Below are positions 10,561 through 23,859 of a DNA stretch of 64,000 nucleotides, piece after piece. Location of the stretch: the NCBI RefSeq assembly GCF_027744825.2, contig NC_071342.1, forward strand, positions 24,335,501 to 24,399,500. Direction: 5' to 3'. Positions within the stretch are counted from its first letter, which is position 1. Every line of letters starts with the position of its first letter. The notes under the pieces were generated by a model. It was not told the origin of the DNA and did not search any database. It worked only from the letters and a program-made list of their open reading frames with translations. The stretch comes from Synchiropus splendidus (taxonomy: Eukaryota; Chordata; Actinopteri; Syngnathiformes; Callionymidae). The position numbers were made by a program, and so were the translations under genes.

Positions 10561-13479
10561 TCTGCAGCGTTTTTTCTGAAGCTATTCCTGAGAAAAACAC
10601 ATGCTCTGCTCTGCCCTCTTCTGCGAACGGTTCACTGCCCGCTGGTATAAAAATCCACATCTCCACCACCGGAAATGTAGGACTCACACGCTCGGATCCG
10701 AAGCGGCACCAGAAATGCAAAGTGGTGTCCTCGATGGGAGGTCATTTGTGATGCCGATGAATTAATAAGTAGACAGGCTGTCTGAAGACACCACATCTTT
10801 CATCAGCACAATGTTGAAGCTCACATCAGGTCCCCGGTGTCCAAAGGATGTATTTACCCTACACAGGGAGACAAGTATCCTTGCTTTTCTTTGCTGAAAG
10901 CAGAAGAAAGAAAGAAACATTGACTTTTAATGAGATTTATCTTGTCAACAGGTTGCCAGGATTTTTATTGAATTAGTTTTGAGACAATAATTTACGGTCT
11001 ATCTTGATTCATTTTTAACTAATATATTAATTTTTTTTGTGGAACCTGTTGGCAAAATTGGTTTCATTGAACTCAGTGTGTGAAAATAGAATCCGCCCCT
11101 TTGTTTGTGTGATTTTGATGCAAAACTGACTGGAACTGACCCTAAATTAGCTCCTTTCCCAGTCTAACTGTAGTCATCACTGTCTTTATAGTGACATAAG
11201 TCCCTTGTGAAAATGTTCTTAGTAAAGTCTACTTTCGAATGAATGAACCAGACTGCACAGGCAGCCCTTGCACTGTACTTATCTGGCCCTTATGAGGTCA
11301 GCATAAAACTTTAAATATGGATGCTCTATATGTTTCCGAGAGCCAACGTTAAAAGAAATTAACTCTTTCAACTTGAAATATAACTTTTGTAAGTACTTTA
11401 TTACTTCCTGCTTTTAATTTGTCTTTTGTCTTAGGGTTTGTCAGGGTTTGGTTCCCACAAAATAAATGGGGGAAAAAGCCTTTAAAGTATATTTATGTTT
11501 TCTTTATAGATCACTAAAAAGTTATAATAGCGAATAATTTACAGATGGATATATCAGCTTGTTTTGCAGAACATCAGGGCATAATTATACTTGTTAATGT
11601 CATTAGTTGCAATATTTGTTCTTGTTATTCAAGTAAATATTTCTCAAGTTTTCAAAATTGGATTGGCACAGGCAACCTTCCTGTAGCCATCTCCACTGTA
11701 GCCGGAGTCCCACAGTTCCTCCGCAGTCCAGCTCCCACATAGCTGCAGTCTCTCACTTGGGCTGTGTCTGGAGCTGGGAAGACCCTGCAATGGTGCGTCT
11801 CAATAACTGCGACATGATTCTGGCTCATCCCAACGTATGCGTCTGATTAAAACCTTATTGTCCGTATCGACGACAACCGTGCGGCTTCTCGTCATCGTGC
11901 CTCCCAGAGTGTGAGCCATTGGAAAACATTTTATTTCCGCATGTGGTGACAGCGCTCTCATGCTGCGTCGACCGCAACTCTCGTACTATTTTGGAATTCC
12001 ATTGTAAGTTATGAAAAAATGATGGGAGGATCACATTTGCTCCACACATGTCATTAAAATTGCTCCTCAGTGTCTCCTCTCTCCCTGAAGAGAAGAGGAG
12101 GAAGAAAGCTCGGGACTTGTCTGTAAACATGCAGCCGGCTTTGACACGGAGTGCGACCCTGTACTTAATTAGTCCCACTCTATTAGCCCAGCTGTTTACT
12201 AGCTAGTTCCTGCCCACAGACCCTTTTGTGTCCCCCTGCAGAAAGTGTATTGTGGCTGTCGTGGCCGGGCTCAGGATTGTCTGTGAAGGAGAGCTCACTC
12301 CAAGGACACAGTGCGTAGTTCATCGACAGTATGTCTGCATGGCTTGTTTTTGAGGTGGGGGACCCCCTGACCGGCGTGACCCGTCCGTCTCTTGCCTGTG
12401 TCAGGACTCTCTTTGGCTTCGTGGAGGGAAGTGACGGAGTAGCACCCAGAGAGTGGAGTGTGTTTTGAAAAGCTCCAAGGTTTCGTCGCCGGCTGGAAGG
12501 CGATGACTGGCGACATTAGATATGTATCACCAATTACCCAAACCGTTGTGAGGAGAGCAGTGTGGTGCGCCAAAGCAAATAGCTCCCCGTCAGGCTGGGT
12601 GTTATTGTGTCTGCACACTTTTCTAGTGCCGACCGGAGACTTCTGCTGGAGATTAGCTTCCAAGGTTTTTTTTCCCCTCTGTGAAGTCGGGTAATTCTGC
12701 TAACAACAGCTCTTTGACAAACTTTAAATTGCAGCCAAATGGTGTGGAGATTTGATTTAAAAAAATGTCTGGAAGACGTTTGCCTTCCAACCCATCTTCT
12801 GTTTAAAGTGTTCTCAGGCATCACTCCGTCTCATCTGTCCAGGTTTGATCGCTGTGGCCTCATTCATTTCTTCTTTATTAAAAAGCAGATATTTATGATT
12901 CGATACACAGACGTTTCTCCACACAGCAGTGGATCCCGGGCCTGGCGGCCATATGTGACTGTAACATAAAACATAGACTTACAGACACTGTTTTTGTCTT
13001 GATATCTTTACAACTTGTTTTAAAAATACTGCCGTTCTTTTTGACAGAGTTGAGTTTTTAAAGTTCTCTAACATAGTGAAGTTTATTGACATGTATTTTT
13101 CCTACTCATATTTCCTCTGAATTAAACAGCTCTCTGTAGGTTTAAGAGTTTGGTTTCTTTACAGATGAGCTTTTGGTGGAGCATACTGGAAAGTAGTCAG
13201 GCTTTTTTGTAATATTGAAATTATTTTTAGAGTCATTTTAAAAAGAGGTGAAAGCCCTTGTGGGCTGATGTCAGAAACTTTCCCCAAAACAATTTTCATT
13301 CACTGTGATATTTATGGAGATGTAGCATTTGGCTGCCCTTTGTTTGAGAATGTGACCCTATAAACATCTTACATGTAATATATATTTGAATTCCGACTCA
13401 TCTGAGACAGAGTATGTAACCTCCACGGGTCGTGGATTCCCATCGATCATTCTGAATATTCCTGTTGCTGCCATCTATA

Positions 13480-13830
13480 TCTCTCCCCTGCGACCCTCCA
13501 ACAAGGTCAGGCCACTCGCTGCTCCCTCATTGGTCCGTGACTCAGCCTGAGGCGGGCGGACTCGGGCATGGACAGCAGAGCCAGGCAATCAGCAGCCAGA
13601 TTTGGAATGTCCAATCACGCCGCTTCATGTGGGCTCTTCAAAGTCACCAATTAATTGGTCCGATTGTCCAGCAGACCGTGAGGGAGAACTGTGTCTCTCT
13701 TTATTTGTGGCCCGCTCGCTCGCTGTCTCTCCACGCACAATAGCCAACTTATCTTTCTCATCCTCATCCAGTGATCAAAGAGCGGCTGCTGCACAGAGAA
13801 ACAATAATATGTCTCCTAGAATATAACACA
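13480..13830. promoter_or_regulatory. candidate regulatory block with CCAAT, AP-1 and palindromic homeodomain motifs
   Basis: Motifs in order are ATTGG (13529-13533, inverted CCAAT), TGACTCA (13538-13544, AP-1), CCAATC (13611-13616) and a 14-bp perfect palindrome ACCAATTAATTGGT (13646-13659) carrying two CCAAT boxes and a central TTAA homeodomain-type core. Four CCAAT boxes within 130 bp are more than expected by chance, but function is unproven. Confidence 0.35.
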
Positions 13831-14149
13831 GAAGATGGCTCACTCAAAAGTTTCCTCTGTGAACAGAGGTTTTGCCATTGAAGTGGGTTCATGAAGTGGG
13901 CATCACCTAATGCTAACGTTTCTACTTGGTCTCTTAAAGCAATGATTGAAAACTAACAATGCGTTTTGTCAAAGTAGTGACATGAAAGTCACACCCCCAG
14001 AAAACCAAATCAATGAAGTATCTGGGTATTTAACAGCACAAATTAGCACCAAGTCGGGAAGGGAAGAGGACTATATTGGTGCTAAATGTATCTAAAGACA
14101 CATCTCTCTTCACTGTGGCTTACCACTATAATTGATTGATGCCATGAAC

Positions 14150-14500
14150 ATAGTTTTTTTTTTATTTAACCTGTGACGTCCCACTGAGATTAAAAGGCTT
14201 TTTTCAAGAGAGCTGTGGCCAAGAGGCAGTCAAACACACAATTGTAACACACTTTAAGTGATTAAAAACAGGTCAAGTGCTCTTCAGTTGTAACAAAACA
14301 TAGCAGCACCATGAAATACAGAATCAATTTGACTCAGACATTGAGATGCAGCGTTCATACACAACAGGTCTCCATAGTCTGAAACAGATAAAATGGTTGC
14401 ACTGACAAGGTGCCTCCTAACCTCAAAAGAAAAATGATTATTATTTCCAAAAAAGAAGCTCAGAGTGTCATCAAGCAAAAATGGTCATCCAACAGCACCG
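14150..14500 (-). mobile_element. 5'-truncated non-LTR retrotransposon (LINE) 3' fragment
   Basis: On the minus strand, 14284-14499 translates to a typical C-terminal part of a fish LINE reverse-transcriptase ORF: HFSFEVRRHLVSATILSVSD, then YGDLLCMNAASQCLSQIDSV and FHGA. Downstream, about 14165-14225 reads a degenerate tail ending GTSQVK-stop, then an A-rich end (aataaaaaaaaa). This matches the common fish LINE 3' end in which an '...aatctcaatgggac...ggttaaataaa' motif closes the ORF. The sequence between the two conserved pieces appears deleted, and a stop interrupts the tail, so the copy is dead. An L2/Rex-like clade is likely, but I cannot assign the family. Confidence 0.8.
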
Positions 14501-14727
14501 TTTGAACCATCCGATCTATTGTAGCTGCATGTTGTGTATCACCAGCTACTGTGTGATGACAGGGTGTTCTAACACCATTACAGCTGTTTTTCTGCAAAAG
14601 CCTCTGTCGGGACTGTTAACTTTGATAAAATATACTGCTAAAAAGAGGGGAAAAAAACTCCACTCTCATTTTTTGGGTTTAGCGAAAGCGATACATCGGT
14701 CCTCAGGTGGAGTTTTGTGTGCAGGTT

Positions 14728-14746
14728 GTCTAGACATTGTCTAGAC
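14728..14746. promoter_or_regulatory. tandem palindromic SMAD-binding element (two GTCTAGAC)
   Basis: GTCTAGAC occurs at 14728-14735 and again at 14739-14746, forming an 11-bp tandem duplication. GTCTAGAC is the palindromic SMAD3/SMAD4 binding element. Further single copies are at 23101-23108 and 27357-27364. Function is an inference from the motif only. Confidence 0.4.
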
Positions 14747-16599
14747 GTTATGAGGAAGATTCAGTCCAGTAATTGTCTTACTGGTGTTCAGCTTTCTTGA
14801 TAATCTGTTTAAACGTGCGTCTCTGCGGGGAGATAAAAGGCGTGTGGCTTCCTTGATTAGTCTGCCGATGCCGCCGCGCTGCGTGTGAGTACAGTAGCTG
14901 GAAGACAGAAACGTGAGTCTCCCTCTTCCTCACAGCACTGCAATGAAAACACAGGCCATTGTTATGACAGCACTGAAGCTGTGAGTTAGCGTGGAAAAGT
15001 TCGACTCCGCTGGAAGGGACCTGAGCTGAGATAAAAGGCTCAATGCATTTTCATATCTAGACGCAGTCACGAGGGAATTGGACTCGCATGTTCACCGGAG
15101 TCCTGATCCGGCCAGTTAGACGGTAATCGCAGCTCGTCCCGTCACGCTTCTCCAGCCTCAGCACTGTTTACTGCATCTCAAACACTCTTATCTAGTGGAC
15201 CTGAGGAAAAGCCTCTCTCACTTCAATCACTACTCTCTTCTCTCAGATTGTTTGAGAGCTTTACAACTTTGCTCTGTCACAGTGGTCGACGCTTTAACAT
15301 GTTGCGACTTGAAAATGATGGCCCTTAAATGCCTCTTTATTGCCACCAGGGCAATAAACCTGACACAAAACGGGACTGAGAAAGTTGCCTGTCTCTTCAG
15401 CCACTGGTTCAAACGTAACTGACTTCCATGCGCTTCTTTTGAGTCTCACTCAGGCTTTTAAAATCGGAGGATGCTTCGTACCTAGACGTCGAAGAGTCCG
15501 TCAAGGTGTGTTGAAGACTTGGCTCTACTAGCATTTTAAAAGGGGTTGGTTATGGTGTAGATCCTAGAAGTATTGGAGCCATGAGTTTAGCTAGACATGA
15601 ACACCACCACGTTCACCTGAGCACTGATCCTTGGATGAATTCGAACAGACACGACTGACCACAGCGGCTCATCGCCGGCCATCATTTTGGGCGTCCTTCA
15701 TGCTCACTCATTCAAAAGTTGTTAAAGCTCATTAACTGCACAGTTATTGTCCTACAAGTATATCAGGGCTAATTTGGCCAAATGAAGTTTCCCTCCATAA
15801 AAGTGGTGCAGGCCATCTGTCGCACTTCCAACCAGATGTTTGCTGTGATGCACAATTTACTCTTGAAATTGTAGATGGATGCTCTAAAATCTCAGCAAAC
15901 GTGTGTGTGTGGATATGAGGCGCCGCGCGTTTGCTTGCCCTTGCAGGAAAAAAAAAAAAAAGAGGAAATTGGCCCAGGTTCTCACATGGAGGGGCCAGTT
16001 TGCTTTTCAGATTAAACTCGGTGTCACTCGGCCGCATGTGGCGAAAAGGACTCCGAAATAAACACAGTAACTTCCTTCTCCTTGCGATCATCTCTTTCTG
16101 CCTTTTTCACACGCGGTGGGATTTGCTCTAAACTGTGCCGCTATCTGTGGCCGTCTGTGGGAAAAGCTATCGTCGTAAAACCTTTTTGATAAAGTGTCGG
16201 ACGCCATTACTGTGTTTGCCTTTCAGATTTATGCACGGAGCCTGTTTGCACACTCTATCATGTGATCCTTATGTTTGCACATTGTGTCTCTGTTCTCCCA
16301 CACATCCGTATGGAGTTCCCTTGCTGTTCCTTGACACAACAAAGTCAGCCAACATAATGGAAAATGCAACAGAAAGTGTGATTATTCAGTACAGAAATGC
16401 TTGGATGGAATGGGTTTGTGGAAGGTCTTGTTTGGTCAAGGGCATTTCCTGAGCAGAACTGACCCAAGTCCTTTACAACACGTTAGAAGGGACAATCAAT
16501 TCCAATAGACATAATCGAAAACAGGTTTGAAATGGATATTAAAACTAGTTCAAACCATTAAAAAATTAATGATAAGATAAGAGTCAGAGTGTTTGTTTT

Positions 16600-16790
16600 T
16601 TTTAAGCCTGGATTCTGAGAACCCAAGTGACTGTGAAGCTCTAATATCTGGAGGGAGACCGCTCAGAAGTCAGGCTCCTGCCACAGAGAAGGCTTGGTCT
16701 CTTCAGGTCTTCAGCCTGGTCCTTGGACCGGTTAGGAGCAGGACTGACAAGGACCGTGTGGGTCTGGCAGAGTGAGAGGAAGCGGGTGGA
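16600..16790. repeat. possible old fish interspersed repeat
   Basis: The stretch 'gccacagagaaggcttggtc' followed by 'tcttcaggtcttcagcctgg' and 'tccttggaccggttaggag' resembles a family of fish interspersed repeats with the theme 'gccacagagaaggc(c/t)cggtctcc...agcctggtccttgg'. A chance reading frame of about 60 codons spans it. I cannot name the family or its ends. A repeat-library search would decide. Confidence 0.42.
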
Positions 16791-17639
16791 GGGAGGCCAA
16801 CATGGGTGATGTGTTCACACTGGAAGGTACGTTCTCAAGTGAGAGAAGGACCGCTACACTCACCTGCTTTCCCAGTCGAGAAGAACACTTTCTCACAGGA
16901 GCTGCGGTTGAAAGACAGAAGGCCCGGAGCACTGTCGACTCAGACCAAAGAAAATCTGTTGCTGAGAATGAATTTGTGAACTCATTTGGCGAGTCAACTT
17001 GAGGTCACCGTTTTCAAAATGACCAACTTCTTAAACTCAAACCGATGGCTTCCCAGAGGTGATCTGTGCATCCGGGGATGAATGGCTCCTGTGTTGTTTC
17101 ACTACAAAGCATTGCGTCAGACCTCTAAAAAGCTTGAAACCACTTGGTTTCCAGAATAAGCAAGTACAGAAAAGCCAGTTGATTTTCTGTTGACAACAAC
17201 TTCTTACGCATGTTTTCTGGGAAGCACCGTGGTGAGGTTCACTTTGCTGCAACACAACAGACGTAAAGCTGGTTCACTTTCTGGTGTCTCTCTTGTTGGT
17301 TTTCTCTCGGCGATGTGGACATGTTTGCATGACCAAGGAAATGCAAATTCATCAGCGCGACCATTACACATGCCTTGGCCCGACAATTTACATGAATCCA
17401 TATTCAATCTGTGTGTATAGAATATCCCCCACCGCGCATATGTTTTCTCCCCATGACGGATGTGCATCATCAGATCCAACCTCAGGCTCTTACACGTTTG
17501 TTCCCTCCCTCCGAATTATAGCTGAACCGAATCTGACATTAACATACTGTGCCTTCTGGATCATTCATTTCAAATAAAAGAGGCTTCATCTGCAGTTGCG
17601 AGCGCGTGCACTCAGACTGGGGAGGTGTCTTCAGCGCCA

Positions 17640-17830
17640 GTGTTGTAATCGTGGCGTGCTAATGATGTAGACACATTCTGGCTGTTTGTTTACACGACGC
17701 ACTGTTCTTTAATTTGCAGCTGGTGAGAAAGCGACTGCTTATGTCCAATTACTGGTGTTTTCTAAAAGATAGTGTTTACAGGCATTTTTTGCCTGGCTGC
17801 AGGGATTATCACAGGAAAGTTTTCCCTTAT
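17640..17830. promoter_or_regulatory. candidate conserved non-coding block
   Basis: Repeat-free sequence with gctaatgatg, a forkhead-type TGTTTAC (tgtttgtttacacg), ttctttaatttgcag and gtccaattactgg. Composition and motif density suggest an enhancer; unverified. Confidence 0.3.
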
Positions 17831-18339
17831 TAGAGATTAGAGTCCTTTCAGACATGCACCAGAGAACATTTGCTTTACAGGTCGAGGATGTTAAAGACTG
17901 AAGTCTGAGGTTTGTTTAAACACAGAATACATGACAATATGACTTGAAAATGATTGATGCTTTTATTCTTTGTTGACACGTCAGTTTGTGTTGAGGAGGT
18001 GAAATCTGGTCTGGAATCACCGGCTCTTGCTTTCACTTTGATGAAGGTCAACATTTACTGGTTAGACCGATCGAGTGCTGTGAGCAAAATGGAGAGAACA
18101 TGGTGAGGATAGGATAGTGGGGCACTAGCTGTGGGCCATGGGGGGGGCCAAGACACCAGCGTCGTAGCCCTTGGTTTAGTGAGGATGCGTTGTTTTGGCA
18201 CACACAAACAGCAAGTCGCTCACTCATCCATGGAACGGTGTTTATTTAGGCTGTCGATGGAGAGATTAGCCCCACCATCCCTCGCACTGAAACAAGCAGA
18301 GGGGGACCGTGTTCAGGAAATCCTGGCCTTCCGGACCGG

Positions 18340-18670
18340 TTGACTCAGAGGCCAGCGCTGCTCTTTTCATGATATTAATACTCCCGGCAAATTGTGCGGA
18401 AGAATTCATCCAAAAAGTGCTCTTCCGGTGAGCGATGATTTGGCGCGATAGATCTCTAAAGAGACAATCGAGCGATGATGTCACGGCAGTGGTGCCAGCT
18501 GATGTTATTATTAGCCTCTATCACAGTGGCCCGGCTTAAAGCCACAAACAGCAAAGTGCTAATTTTAGCCTCCAAAGAGGATAAGGATAAATAGCTTGCT
18601 GCCAGTTTGCCATATGGTTCCCGGGCGATTATATTGTGTCAGGAATATTTCCACCCCTCCCCCAACAGTT
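18340..18670. promoter_or_regulatory. candidate conserved non-coding block with spaced GAGCGATGAT repeats
   Basis: Two identical GAGCGATGAT decamers lie exactly 40 bp apart (18430-18439, 18470-18479). The second runs into TGATGTCACG, a CRE-like motif. Downstream are gttattattagcctc, gtgctaattttagcc and a GATA-rich gaggataaggataaatag. The block has no simple repeats and looks like a strong candidate for deep conservation, judged by eye only. Confidence 0.38.
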
Positions 18671-21600
18671 GTTTCTTAATGCAAGAAGCTGTTTTAACTT
18701 GTGACTCATTTCGTCAAGGTGTTTTGTTTTAAGATCTTCACGGCTGATTGTCTTCAGAGGGATTGCTGGGTGAATAGTCGCAGGCTAATCTCTGTGTACA
18801 CGTAGAGAGACGTGCCATGCTGAAGCTGTCATTTCCAGAGAGGAAACTGTCATGACCAGCAGGTTTTTTCTTGTAACCAGCTGCTTGGTGGCTCTGGGCT
18901 TTCTCTCCCAAAACTCGGTTGATATTCTCACTTGTAAATGTGAGCGCTGTAGAAGAATAAAAATGAGTCTCAGAGCGTCCACACATGCCAATGTTCACAT
19001 GTAAATGAACACACACAGGCACTCTCCATTATTCTCTCCCTCTCTCTCCCTCAAATTGAAATAATTCAATTTATGGACACAGTTCCAGACCTCCCCGGCT
19101 AAGACCATTATGCATGGAGCGTCCCCCCTCCCTCTCTTTCCTAACAAAGGAAGGGGAGACTTTACCAGCCGACTCTCCAAACGACACCCACACAAAGCCA
19201 ATTTCATGCCAGGGAAACACCAGCAGAAGCGCCATTTTTTTTTTTTTGGTCAGAACCTGTATACCCCTAAAGCTTTTTCACTGACTGAAAGTGGGTCGAT
19301 GCTTCTTATATGTGTCTCTCCAGAACACAAATGTCTTGGATTCTCTAATTGCATTGAAAAAGTTGGGATGAATCAATCAGAATCAGAATTGGAAAAAACT
19401 TCTAAACTGCAGTTCTGTTGTTGCCTAAGAGATGAGGAAGGGTGTTTGTGACTGTGAGGGAGAGGGACATGAATTTAAAAGTGTGTAAGAAAGTGAAGAC
19501 GTGATTTTGTCTCCAGCCGTTGCTCTTCCTATAGAAAGCACTTTGAAACTAAAATCACTTTGTTGCAAAGCTACTCTGAGTCTGTGAGATTGTCTTGCTG
19601 AAGTGTACAGTAGGGCCCCTCTAAGTCAGACTGGTGGCCACTCTCCATCCACTAGATCCTGATAGAGATGAATGCAACCGAACTTCTGTGACAAAGAGAA
19701 ACAAGGCACAGAATAGGAGCGTGGTTTTTGGTTGGTGACTTCGAGTCATATCTTATAGTCATAAAGAAGTGTTGAGATTTAGGGGCGTACGGTTTGCCTG
19801 GTTTAAATGTGGAAAATGTCTGTGTTTTTCTGCATCTGAGTCAAGCACACACCGATAAACCTAGGATTTTCCCACTCTGTGTGAGCTGCTCGTCCGTATT
19901 AGATAATACTGGCATGCTGGCACTGTGGTGGCACAGGCTAATAATAACGCATGAGCTGTCACTGTTTTGGAATAACAGGGGGTTTATGAGAGGATCAGCA
20001 CCCACTTGTAATCAGAGGTAGAAGAAACAAGCATCTCCTTTAAACAGCTTTTGCTTGTTTTATTTACATTTTGGGTGTCGGGTGAATTTTTAATGAGTAA
20101 ACAAAGCCACACATGTGTGGGATTTTATTACAGCATGAAGCATCCCTTTGTCAGCCTGAACTTTTAGACAAACAGAGATACGCCTTCCAAAGTAAAGCTG
20201 CGTTTGTACTTCCTTCTCCCTGTCACAATGTCCTCCATCCGAGCAGGATGTGGGTTTGTGGGGATGGGGGGGATTTGTAGTCCTATCAGTGTCCACATAC
20301 GCAGCCTAGATAAGGCCTTTGGGTTAAGAGGAAAAGGAAGCGAGCGGGTTTAATGGCAGCGATCCTCCTGCGGAACGTGGGCCCATGTGGCCGTGAGTGA
20401 TATGCCCCCTGCGGCTGGTCCAACACTCCCGCCATGTCACTTCCTCAGCCAGGGCCGGCTTCTCGGAGGGTGACTTCCTGTAAGAGTCTGACCTCTCTGC
20501 CGCCTCGACTGAACAAAGACCAGAGGGAGCTGAAGGGAGTCGCATGCTCATTGTATATGTGGATGCGTTTAACACTCTTACTCCAAAGGTTATCAGCTCC
20601 GAGAATCTCACCCCACCGCTAGTTATCTCTTAAGGTTTCACTGGGTAGCAGGAAGAAGGGTCTATCGGGTTACCTCCGAATGTGTGTGCGCTCCTGAGTG
20701 TGTGCACCACAAGTGGCCTGCCTTGTGTTGCTCGGCAAACGGACCGAGTCAACGCCCTCTCTTAGCCCTCGGCCCACCCTCCCGCTCTCATGTTTACCTG
20801 CAGGTATTTGTTATCCTGCCCTCCTCTACTCTAAGCTGACTGAGGACTTTATCTATCAGCTGAATCCCTATAGCAGGTATCCATGTCAGCAGGACAGGGA
20901 GGGAGCGTTTGGTCAGGGTCAGCCGCGGGTCAGGCTGAAGCTTGTTAGATTCCACGTCAAGCTGCCCAACTAGTCCACAGCACGGGCACCAGCTGAGCGG
21001 TCATTCTAAGAACAATGCCGTGTGTTCATGATTTGCTAGCATAATGAGATTATTTTCAGTTGTCCATGGTGTTCCAGTGTAGCTGCAGTCACTTAAGAGC
21101 CCTGCCCTGGTGTTGAGAAACCAGCTTGCAAGGAAGAAATATAAGTGGAGTGATCTGTGCGAGCCCAGGCTAACAGCCGTGTTTGACTAAAATTTGGATC
21201 ACTCCACCACTCTTTCTTTCTTATTTCCGCTCCGTTGTGTGACGCTGGAACTCTCGAGGAGTTTCAGAAGAAGAACTTGTACACAGGTGCTACTACAGGC
21301 CACTCACTTGAATCCTGTCAAAATCTGAGTCAGTTGCGTTTGTAGCTCTGTTTCTCAACGTTGATTTTTCTGGCTGAGAAGTTATTTCTTTCTGTTACAG
21401 CAGCGACTTTTAAAAGCTGGTTTTCTTTAACTTTGCTGGCCGCCTTCTCTGTGAGGCCACGATGAAGGACTTTGGAACGCCCTTCAGCACATCAGCTGAT
21501 TTTTGGAAAGGAGCCTGCCATTGTGCTCTTAAGTGCTCTTAGCTTTTGTTATAGTCCTTGTCCTCTCCACCGTCCCTTCCCCCCCTTTCATAGTTCATTT

Positions 21601-23859
21601 GACTCCCTTTACCCTCTCTCACTCCTTCTGTGCCCACTGTGCACTTCCACCAAAGCTGGCTGGGTGAAAGGTGTCAAAAGCCATTTCAGAGGTAGAGGAA
21701 CAACAAGAGAGTGAGATTTAAGTGTGAGAAAGCAGCAGAAGTGGCCCAATTTGAAGATCCTTAAAGGTGTTTATGCGAGGGCTTCCCTCCACTGAGGCGA
21801 AGAATCCGTGGCCTCTCCCATTTGAACTTGCTCAGACCTTCCATCGGCAGGTTAGAAAAAAAAAAAGACAGCAACACAATGGCAAGAGGGGAAAAATCAA
21901 TAGTTACACAGCAGAAGTGCTCAACATGAAAGGCTGAATTCATTGCCCTGCACTTTCATTTTAGCCCATATTCTCCGTGTGTCTCCTCTCACGACTGATC
22001 TGGAAGTGGGAATAAAAGGCGGCCGCGGTGTGTGTTTGTGTACGTCTTGTGTGTGCACGCAGGCGGACGGCAGTTTAATGTCGTGCCGGTGCCCGTGCTG
22101 CAGGCAGTTTCCAGCGTGTCAGGCAGCCTGTGGTGATGACCCTTTACGGGGAAAATGGCACAGAGAGAGCAGTCACATTTACACTGACATTTTTGCCATC
22201 ACCTATGGCTATGTCAACAGGCCTGGTCCCCTCCTCCCACACAGCCCACCACAGCACTCTCAAACAATATTGGAAAAATAGAAATCCACAACTGCACTCT
22301 TGTAATGATAAAGTCCAGCCATGTAACGAGTGTGTTTTAACTTACTTCAGGCCAAGTGAAGACAGATTTTCATTTGATGGTTGCAGCAACATTTAAAACA
22401 TTCGACCCAAATCTACAGACAGAAGCCACTCTGTCTCTGCACAGTAAAGTCTCTGGCTTCACAAGACGAAAGTGTTGAATCGAGATGAACTTTAGTTGAA
22501 CTCTGCAAATGATTATAACAAATGATATTAACGAATAATTCAGTGACTCAGTAACAGACCTAATTACAGCCAAACTAATCAAACTAAATTGTTCAGTTCT
22601 TTTAATCCGACAAAAAACGACTGGTCCCACGCCCAGCACCATTATTGACTGATCCCAACCTGACACGTCTCCTGAGTTCTGAGTCTTCCAAGCTTCAGAC
22701 GTGGCTCAAACTCAGATTTGTCTTTTGTGCTTTAATTACAAATGAATCTGGTCAGTGACTCAGCTGGTTATTGAATCTGTCATCGTGCATGCGGAAGGTT
22801 GTCATCAGTCGAGCTCACCTGCTTTGTTAGTGCCGGAGAATTCACTTCAATTGCTGCGATTGTTTGATGACAGGAAACAATGAGTCCTCCCTCGCCCCAT
22901 TGTTTACCCTGAAAGACCTCCATTTCCCTTCTCTGATGACAGCTTTCTCTGCCTACCTTATTGTTCAGTGTATTGCTGTCTGTGAGCTCTGCCAAGACAA
23001 ATGTGGGCTTCAGAGTGATGCGATCCAAATGTGATGGCTGAACTTGAAGTAGAGATGTGAAGAATTGTGGAGTGTTTCTGCAGGGAAGGCAGGAAGGGAA
23101 GTCTAGACCAGCCATATTGTTTTGTCAACAGTGCATGACATTATCTGCGAACACTCGGGGGGGGTTCTCTCTGCTTCTCCTCCAAACAGCGATGGTCACA
23201 GAGGGTGTTTTGTGCCCGTTCAGAACTTTTAGGAAAGTTATATCTCCAGCGATCCTTGGAAAAGGCTTGTGTGTTCAAATGACTGCTGCGCCGAGCGTTC
23301 AAAAGCACTCCTGCTTGGGAATTGCATTGGAAGGAATTCCTGCCATTTTTTTTCATATGGGAGGGTCCCCTTGAGCCCTGCAAAGGGAACCCCCCTAACT
23401 GGCGGCTAACCCCCTGTCCACCCCTCCCCGAGACTAGTGCCCATGAATGGCCTGAATACAATAAACGGCACTTTTTCTTCTTCCCTGCTCCCTCTTGTGA
23501 GCATGTCTTTACCCTTCTGACGATCCCTGGGAACTGGGTGATTTGTGTGTGGAGGGTTTGTGGAGAAGCATACTTCACTACATGTATCATGTTATCAGTC
23601 TTGGCCTGTGTGTACATATGAATTTCTCGCCTGACAATTTAAGATGTGCAGAGTCCATGTGGAACAGGATAGCAGGCCCCTGAGGCCTGGGCTTAGCCTG
23701 CACAGCCAACCCCAGGTTGTGTGATCTCTCTCTGGGTGTGAAACTCGAGGAGTGGCCCGTGAGAGATCAGCTCCAGGTCACTTGCTCTCACACTTTTTCT
23801 TTCACAACAGATCTCCCATAGATTAAATGCATTGTCATAAATTTAAAAGCTGGCTGCGC

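Noticed and set aside
9902..10579. 225-codon + strand reading frame
   Set aside because: It lies wholly in polypyrimidine sequence. The product is Ser/Pro/Leu/Phe-rich without domains, and parallel frames are open on the other strand.
20804..20876. Possible cassette exon (good pyrimidine tract, tgcag acceptor and agcag|gtatcc donor, open frame)
   Set aside because: At 73 bp it would shift the meis1 frame, and it matches no MEIS isoform or other protein I know. Donor strength is poor.
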